The notes under the pieces are model-generated. The model saw only the letters and a list, made by a program, of their open reading frames with translations, did not search any database and was not told where the DNA came from. From Aurantiacibacter zhengii (GTDB lineage: Bacteria; Pseudomonadota; Alphaproteobacteria; Sphingomonadales; Sphingomonadaceae), in the NCBI RefSeq assembly GCF_003584125.1, contig NZ_QXFL01000005.1, positions 186,001 through 250,000 of the forward strand: 64,000 nucleotides of DNA, read 5' to 3'. Position numbers and translations under genes: made by a program. Position 1 is the first letter of the stretch; each line of letters begins with the position of its first letter. Shown here piece after piece: positions 58,880 to 64,000 of this stretch.

Positions 58880-59524
58880 GTGGTCGCATTAGTTCAGACG
58901 GTTGCCTACCTTGGCCTAGACGCGCGCAAGGTGGAGGTGCAGTGCCAACTCGCCGCCGGGATGCCGCGCTTCACCGTGGTGGGGCTGCCAGACAAGGCCG
59001 TGGCCGAAAGTCGTGAACGGGTACAGTCGGCGCTTGCGGCCATGGGCCTGTCGCTGCCGCCCAAGCGCATTACCATCAACCTGTCCCCCGCAGACCTTCC
59101 CAAGGAAGGCAGCCATTACGACCTGCCTATCGCGCTCGCCCTGCTGGGTGCGATGGGCGTGGTGGACGCCGAGGAACTGAGCGAATGGCTGGCAGTGGGG
59201 GAACTGTCGCTGGACGGGCGCGTGGTGCCTTCCCCCGGTGTCCTGCTGGCCGCGCTTCACGCCAGCGAGAGCGACCTGGGCTTGATCTGCCCCGCCGCGC
59301 AGGGGCCGGAAGCGCGCTGGGCCAGCGGCGTGCGGGTGTGTGCGGCGCCGAACCTGGTGGACCTGCTGGCCCACCTTTCAGGAAAGTCCGAACTCCCGGA
59401 GCCGCAGCCAGGCGAAGTGGAAAGCGACCGTCACGGGCCGGACCTCAAGCAGGTCAAGGGCCAGGAAACCGCCAAGCGCGCGCTGGAGATCGCGGCGGCT
59501 GGCGGTCACAACCTCCTCAGATAA
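58880..59524 (+). pseudogene. comM: 5' fragment of comM (yifB), disrupted by an integrated element
   Basis: ComM is a Mg-chelatase-type AAA+ helicase that aids branch migration during natural transformation; it is normally about 500 residues. This fragment starts at a GTG (MVALVQTVAYLGLDARKVEVQ, AAGGA upstream) and keeps the N-terminal domain (FTVVGLPDKAVAESRERVQSAL, RITINLSPADLPKEGSHYDLPIALALL) but ends as GGHNLLR plus a TAA. In intact genes HNLL is followed by MxGPPGxGKS, the Walker A, which is missing. The missing 3' part is expected at the element's right end, outside the window. Confidence 0.9.
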
Positions 59525-59560
59525 GATACCCCTACACTCTAATCGAAAGAATCGATAATC
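59500..59560. other. Left attachment junction (attL) in comM
   Basis: The comM reading is intact up to CACAACCTCCTC (HNLL) and diverges after it, so the crossover of the serine recombinase lies at about 59520-59523. The other half-site should be inside the 40 bases before the recombinase ORF. The exact core cannot be fixed without attB or attR. Confidence 0.6.
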
Positions 59561-59564
59561 CGCC

Positions 59565-61205
59565 ATGATGGATTGCGTCATCTATATGCGCTGGTCGAGC
59601 GCTGAGCAGAGCAAGGGTTCCAGTCTGGAGCGCCAGCGCGAAGATTGCCGTCGGCATGCAACAGAAGCAGGTTGGCGGGTCGTAGACGAGCTCGTTGACG
59701 ACGGTATCAGTGCTTTCAAGGGGCAGCACACGACGTCTGGAGCTCTCGGTCGCTTCGTGCAAGATGTAGAAGACGGGCGCTTTCCTGACGGGGTAGTCCT
59801 CCTTTGTGAGAAGCTCGACCGCTTGTCGCGACAGGAGCCCGGGCGGGTCTTCATGTGGATGATGAACCTCACCGAGGCCGGCGTCATGGTGGCCACGGTT
59901 GATGGTGGTCGTCGTTACTCCCAAGGCAATTTCGACATGGCCTCGATCATTGAGGTCGTGGTGAAAGCCCAGCTCAGTCATGAAGAGTCCGAGAAGAAGA
60001 GCCAGCGGCTCAGTTCGGCCTGGGCGGTGAAACGACGCCGGCTCAATAGCGGCGAGAAATTCGTGATGACGCGCCGCGCACCCGCGTGGCTGCAGGTCGT
60101 GGGCAACCCTGCGACCTTCATACCGATCCCCGAACGCGCGGCGGTCGTCCGCCGGATCTTCGAGGAAACGGTTGCTGGTTACGGGAAACACCACATCGCC
60201 CGTAACCTCAATCTCGAAAATGTGCCCACCTTCGGTCGGGCAGATGGCTGGCATGCCTCCTCCATCCAGAAGGTGCTTCGGAACCCCGCGGTGATTGGCG
60301 AACTCCACCCGGCCCGAAAGGCGCGCGGGGCAAAGCGCACGATGACGGGCGACATCGTGGAGGACTACTATCCGGCGGTGGTCGACGCCGATCTCCATCG
60401 ACGGGCTTTAACGGCGATCGCCGAGCGATCGCGCAAGTTCACCGGTCGGGGCCGAAAACTGGTCAACCTCTTTTCGGGACTTGCTACATGCGGCAGTTGC
60501 GGAAACAAGATGACCTTTCGGAGCAAGGGACGCAAGCAGCGTGCGGACGGCACCTGGGTCAGCGAAGATTACCTTATATGCGACGGCTATCAGCGCGGCA
60601 AAGGCTGTACCAACGGCGTCCACTTCAATTACGCGGTCTGGGAGGAAGGAATACTTGATCCCATCATCTTCGAGGCTCTTTCAGGAGACCGTTCAGGTTC
60701 ACATTCAGAAGTTCGTGACTTGGAAATAGAGATTGCAACGCTTGAAAGGACCTGGGAGATCGCCAAAGCGCGTTCGGACTCGGCACTACGCATCGCAGTA
60801 GACACCGGTCGACCCGAAGCTCAGGCCATCTGGACCGACCTCGTGGCAGAAAGCGATGTCGCAATGTCCGCCCTCGACGAAGCACGGGGACGACTACAAC
60901 TGCTTGCGCATGCACCTAGTCTGGAGGAACAGTGGGCCAGGATCCATCAGCTACGTTCACAACTTGACCACGAGAACGAGACGTTGAGATTCGATGCCCG
61001 ATCCAAGGTCATGTCAGCAGTCCATGCCTTGGTGAACCGCCTCGTTTTCTACGGCCCCTCACCCATGGGTGTCGATATGGTCATCGCTTATGAGAGATCG
61101 GTCTCAATTTACTACCATGATCTTCTTGGCGGAACCGAATGGTCAATGTGCCGCCTGAATGCAGAACATTATCTAAACATCGAGGACGAAGCTGCAGAAG
61201 ATTGA
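59565..61205 (+). CDS. Large serine recombinase (integrase)
   Basis: 546 residues, beginning MMDCVIYMRWSSAEQSKGSS. The resolvase-type catalytic domain (about 4-155) has the nucleophile Ser near S11 in YMRWSS, DDGISAFKG and LDRLSRQEPGR. The recombinase domain (about 185-290: AWLQVVGNPATFIPIPERAAVVRRIFEE, SSIQKVLRNPAVIGEL) and zinc ribbon (TCGSCGNKMTF...LICDGYQRGKGCTN) follow, with a coiled-coil region (about 385-475). It catalyses directional integration at attB in comM. No excision factor is recognisable near it. Confidence 0.9.
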   Translation: MMDCVIYMRWSSAEQSKGSSLERQREDCRRHATEAGWRVVDELVDDGISAFKGQHTTSGALGRFVQDVEDGRFPDGVVLLCEKLDRLSRQEPGRVFMWMMNLTEAGVMVATVDGGRRYSQGNFDMASIIEVVVKAQLSHEESEKKSQRLSSAWAVKRRRLNSGEKFVMTRRAPAWLQVVGNPATFIPIPERAAVVRRIFEETVAGYGKHHIARNLNLENVPTFGRADGWHASSIQKVLRNPAVIGELHPARKARGAKRTMTGDIVEDYYPAVVDADLHRRALTAIAERSRKFTGRGRKLVNLFSGLATCGSCGNKMTFRSKGRKQRADGTWVSEDYLICDGYQRGKGCTNGVHFNYAVWEEGILDPIIFEALSGDRSGSHSEVRDLEIEIATLERTWEIAKARSDSALRIAVDTGRPEAQAIWTDLVAESDVAMSALDEARGRLQLLAHAPSLEEQWARIHQLRSQLDHENETLRFDARSKVMSAVHALVNRLVFYGPSPMGVDMVIAYERSVSIYYHDLLGGTEWSMCRLNAEHYLNIEDEAAED

Positions 61206-61316
61206 GCGAAATCACTTCTTGCCGAGTGAGCGGAAAGTGGTGCCTCGCCCAACTCGCGATATGGCCATGCGATACATGTCACAGCGGCGAACGATCGAAA
61301 CCGAACGTGCAATCGT

Positions 61317-61649
61317 TCAGGCTACGGCGCTGGCTCCCTTAGGATGGTCCAGTAATGGGTATCGCCTGGGCCCCAGGTCGGCGATGACCTTCTCTAGGCT
61401 GAGAGTAGCGTCAGCAGTATCTTCACCGAAAATTCCCACGATCCAGCATGGAAGAGGGTAGTCGACACCAGACAGGGTCGCGCGGACCTGAACATCGGCA
61501 AACATCGCCTCGTCATCGTAATAGACGGCGTGGTTTATTTCTCCCTTGTAAGGCCCTTCGGCCCAGACGGTATCCTCGTCCATCCAAAAGTCTTCTTCGC
61601 CATCGTAGGCGGTAACCGTTCCATCCACATCAACCTTAATCGCACGCAT
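61317..61649 (-). CDS. Unknown small acidic protein in the element
   Basis: 110 residues from MRAIKVDVDGTVTAYDGEEDFWM, no signal or helix. Acidic, with strand-like segments (VQVRATLSGVDYPLPCWIVGIF) and DATLSLEKVIADLG at the end. The N-terminal MRAIKVDVDGTV pattern recalls small phage/plasmid proteins of unknown function; I assign no family. A few bases upstream add another Met (61661). Antisense to the recombinase-primase direction. Confidence 0.5.
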   Translation of the reverse strand: MRAIKVDVDGTVTAYDGEEDFWMDEDTVWAEGPYKGEINHAVYYDDEAMFADVQVRATLSGVDYPLPCWIVGIFGEDTADATLSLEKVIADLGPRRYPLLDHPKGASAVA

Positions 61650-61779
61650 TAGCCGATCCATTCAATTTCAATGAAGGAGCGGGCTTATCGAATCACAGTG
61701 GTAAATATTTCACGCACGCCATCAGCAGCTTCACCGCACTGATTTCTAACGAAATGATAATCAGATTCGGCCAAACGTT

Positions 61780-62361
61780 ATGCGCATGAAGGCTTCAGCT
61801 ACACATTCGCTCCTGCTCACATGCCAGGCTCCCGAACAAGCCTTGCGAGAGTTTGGGGACGCCATTTCCAGAGGTCGTATTTCCGGAACCGCGACGGTTA
61901 CCTACCTAGACACAGGCCAAGAGGGCGAGAACGCGAGGATAAAGCAATACTGGCGGCGCATCGAGCAGGAAGCTCAGCAAGCGTCCGTATGGACCTTTGG
62001 GGCAGCGACCTTACCAGGCCAGCACGAGAAGCGGGCTGTAAAACTGACCGATCTCGAGTTCGATGACGAAGCCGTTGAAAAGTTCGTCGAGGAACGCAGG
62101 CCAGCGAAGCCTAAACGAGGCAGGAAACGTATCCAGGATGAATGGACCCCGTTCTGGATCGCCGCGGCGCAGTTGGCGAAGGCCGGAAGGCTAAATCCCG
62201 GGCATTTCCCCACGCAGAAGTCACTCTACGAACGACTTCACGTGATGATGGGAGCGACTTTGGACGAACAGACAATCAAGCCGCTTTCAGCAATCCTTTA
62301 CAGACAGGTTGTTGAGCCCACCGCTTCTCAGCTCGAAGATCTGGTGGCCGAAACCGACTAA
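61780..62361 (+). CDS. Unknown protein in the element, 193 aa
   Basis: 193 residues from MRMKASATHSLLLTCQAPEQALREFGDAISRG. Charged and probably soluble; mid part RPAKPKRGRKRIQDEWTPFWIAAAQLAKAGRL has a basic KRGRKR stretch that may bind nucleic acid, then LYERLHVMMGATLDEQTIKPLSAILY. No family recognised. Its place before the replication gene could mean a regulatory or replication accessory role. No good ribosome-binding sequence decides between the first two Met codons. Confidence 0.55.
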   Translation: MRMKASATHSLLLTCQAPEQALREFGDAISRGRISGTATVTYLDTGQEGENARIKQYWRRIEQEAQQASVWTFGAATLPGQHEKRAVKLTDLEFDDEAVEKFVEERRPAKPKRGRKRIQDEWTPFWIAAAQLAKAGRLNPGHFPTQKSLYERLHVMMGATLDEQTIKPLSAILYRQVVEPTASQLEDLVAETD

Positions 62362-62482
62362 AACGAATTGTGCATCATTTGCGCACCTTCCTCCCCTCCA
62401 GACATTCAGCTCACCCGCCAAATGGGCGTCAATTCCCTCTCCGTTCGCGAATCATTCCGATCGCGGCAACGGAGAAAAAGGC

Positions 62483-62635
62483 ATGAAATCCAATTCCCTA
62501 TCCGGGGCAATCCGGCGCCTCTTCGACGCCCATGCCCTTCTTGATACGCGGCCAGCAAGCGACCGGCTGCCGCCAAGAGAAATCCTGCGATCCCAAGAGA
62601 GGCTCCTCACGAGCGGTGGGGAGACTGGGGAATGA
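62483..62635 (+). CDS. 50-aa protein coupled to the replication gene
   Basis: MKSNSLSGAIRRLFDAHALL, then DTRPASDRLPPREILRSQER and LLTSGGETGE. GGAG lies 8 bases before the ATG, and its stop overlaps the next start (ATGA), so it is translated in tandem with the replication protein. Likely a small helix-rich regulator or accessory; no family recognised. Confidence 0.55.
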   Translation: MKSNSLSGAIRRLFDAHALLDTRPASDRLPPREILRSQERLLTSGGETGE

Positions 62636-64000
62636 ACGCGCCGTCCCTGCAAGCGATCGCCCATATCCTCGGCGGAGAGGTACGTGGTACACGGGCCTGC
62701 TTCCCCACTCCCGGACATAGCGAGAAAGATAGAGGCAGTTGGGCCAGCATCGTGCCCGATGCCCCTGACGGGGTGTTGATCCATTCCGCAAATGGCGGTG
62801 ACCCGATAGCTATAAAGAACATACTGCGCGACGCAGGCGTTCTTCCTCCTCCGGGCGCGCGATCCGGAGGCGTGCCCTGGAATCCCCCGGCGCGGGAAAA
62901 TAGAGTGACCGCCAAGCCTGCTGTGTATCTCGGGGACGGTCAGCGGCTCGCTGCCACTTTCGAATACGTCGATGAAACTGGCGTGACGCTGTACCGAAAG
63001 CATCGCATCGAACCCGGGGAAAACGGGAAACCGAAATGCTTCAGCTATGATCATGTCGATGAAAGCGGGAAATGGACAAGCGGGGCCGGTGAAAGGCGTG
63101 TTCCGTATAGACTGCCTGATCTGCTGGCGGCTTCCGCGGACGCTCCTCTTTACATGACCGAAGGTGAGGCGAAAGCCGACAAGCTGGCGGGTTGGGGTCT
63201 GCTCGCGACTTCTTTCAAGGACTGGAAAGCTGACGAGTTCGGGCAGATTATCAGCGGGCGCCGGATTTACATCTTGCCTGACAACGATAAAGCTGGCCGC
63301 GCCCAGTGTGATAACGTCTGCCAAAAGATACAGCGAGCCGGCGGCGAGACTATCGTCGTCGAACTGCCGGGGCTTCCAGAAGGGGGAGACATTCTAGACT
63401 GGGAAGGGACCGCAGATGACCTTCAGACACTGGTCCGCAATCTCGCGAAGCAAGGGACCATACCGACGCTCGATCTCGTCACCCTTGCTGAATGCAGAGC
63501 CAAACCCAAGGAGTTCGCCATTGCTCCGCTTGCACCTGCTGGTGAGGTCACATTCTTCACCGGTAAGGGTTCGGTAGGCAAAAGTTTATTGGGTCAGCAG
63601 CTTGCGACCGCTGCAGCGCTGGGCAGCGGGACGCTTGGTTTGACTCCGCCCGTCATGAACACGCTTTACATTACCTGCGAGGACGACGCTAATGAGCTTC
63701 ACTGGCGTCAGGAACACATCTGCGAATCCTTGGGCCTGCCAATGGCAAGCCTGGCGCACAAATTGCACCTCGCGTCCTTACGCGGAGAGTTGCACAACGA
63801 ACTGGCCACTTTCTCGGTCGAAGGCGCTATAAAGCCCACTGCGGCGTATGATCGACTTCGCGCGACCTTGATCGAGACAGGCGCGGGCATAGTCTTTCTC
63901 GACAACGTCGCCCACCTCTTCCCCGGTAATGAGAACGACCGCCACCAGGTCGCCTCATTCGTCAACTTGCTCAACCGTCTGGCTGGCGAAACGAACGCGG
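62632..64000 (+). CDS. Toprim plus RecA-like AAA replication protein (3' end missing)
   Basis: Plasmid/phage primase-helicase-type protein; 456 codons are visible and the frame is open at the edge. N-terminal part (about 1-60) resembles the degenerate zinc/CHC2 region (CFPTPGHSEKDRGSWASIV). The Toprim domain has E177 in LYMTEGEAKADKL and D217 in ILPDNDKAGRAQ. A RecA-like ATPase follows: Walker A G311-S318 (FTGKGSVGKSLLGQQ) and Walker B ending at D424 (GIVFLDNVAHLF). This is the RepA/Toprim-helicase arrangement of integrated plasmids and phage satellites. Confidence 0.8.
   Translation, partial: MNAPSLQAIAHILGGEVRGTRACFPTPGHSEKDRGSWASIVPDAPDGVLIHSANGGDPIAIKNILRDAGVLPPPGARSGGVPWNPPARENRVTAKPAVYLGDGQRLAATFEYVDETGVTLYRKHRIEPGENGKPKCFSYDHVDESGKWTSGAGERRVPYRLPDLLAASADAPLYMTEGEAKADKLAGWGLLATSFKDWKADEFGQIISGRRIYILPDNDKAGRAQCDNVCQKIQRAGGETIVVELPGLPEGGDILDWEGTADDLQTLVRNLAKQGTIPTLDLVTLAECRAKPKEFAIAPLAPAGEVTFFTGKGSVGKSLLGQQLATAAALGSGTLGLTPPVMNTLYITCEDDANELHWRQEHICESLGLPMASLAHKLHLASLRGELHNELATFSVEGAIKPTAAYDRLRATLIETGAGIVFLDNVAHLFPGNENDRHQVASFVNLLNRLAGETNA

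Larger units (their letters stand above)
59522..64000. mobile_element. Left part of an integrated element in comM
   Basis: From the comM break to the right edge: a serine recombinase next to the junction, unknown small genes and a Toprim/RecA-like replication protein. Base composition is visibly less GC-rich than the chromosome, e.g. the leader and 61.2-62.5 kb. A replication protein plus serine recombinase suggests an integrated plasmid-like or phage-like element. No structural, conjugation or defence genes are in the visible part; the right end is outside. Confidence 0.8.

Noticed and set aside
58880-59524. comM frameshift or sequencing error
   Set aside because: The break falls exactly at the conserved HNLL loop and a recombinase follows at once. 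A sequencing error would leave Walker A in another frame, which is not seen.

Overview
The window is GC-rich chromosomal DNA of an alphaproteobacterium. Gene content and order point to Sphingomonadales, most likely Erythrobacteraceae: ruvA/ruvB beside chorismate synthase, smr-mltA-Tim44 divergent from secB-murJ-trpS, dut-coaBC-ubiB-ubiE divergent from mutM-rpsT-dnaA, and engB-yidC-yidD-rnpA-rpmH. This is inferred from gene families and synteny; no database was searched. I see no rRNA, tRNA or CRISPR array.

Layout. Positions 1-5.6 kb: a cut-off deacetylase, a retropepsin-like protease, a glycosyltransferase-like protein, two convergent L,D-transpeptidases and a DMT exporter. 5.6-9.7 kb: aconitase with a general-stress-type promoter, a rhodanese lipoprotein and a 2OG-Fe(II) oxygenase. 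9.75-16.5 kb: a very repetitive Ser/Thr/Gly protein with a PEP-CTERM-like tail, ruvB/ruvA with two genes between them, aroC and a cation/proton antiporter. 16.6-23.1 kb: a peroxide-defence block (ahpC, ahpF, katG, katA). 23.1-33.1 kb: two divergent regulator/membrane-protein pairs (LytTR, and CadC-like winged helix), each with repeated motifs between the genes, flanking cell-envelope and secretion genes and trpS. 33.1-42.1 kb: dut, coaBC with a long acidic linker, ubiB, ubiE, mutM, rpsT and dnaA. 42.1-51.9 kb: a ThiF/MoeB protein, a sirtuin, dapB, a Ste24-like protease, nth, a GFA-like protein, and a gst-dapE-symporter operon. 52.1-58.8 kb: a CHASE2-EAL protein, a possible 14-residue ORF, then the ribosome/membrane-insertion operon and a ClpP-fold periplasmic protein.

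At 58.9-59.5 kb comM (yifB) is cut after its HNLL motif. From there to the right edge the DNA belongs to an integrated element: a large serine recombinase lies directly at the junction, followed by unknown genes and the start of a Toprim plus RecA-like helicase replication protein of plasmid/phage type. The element's codon use is less GC-biased than the chromosome's, and its right end lies beyond the window.

The points I consider most worth following are the comM-integrated element, the 14-residue ORF whose Shine-Dalgarno sequence sits inside a perfect hairpin, the 11-bp tandem repeat in front of the CadC-like regulator pair, the repeated TTTGCGAA elements in the LytTR pair, and the EcfG-like promoter upstream of acnA.
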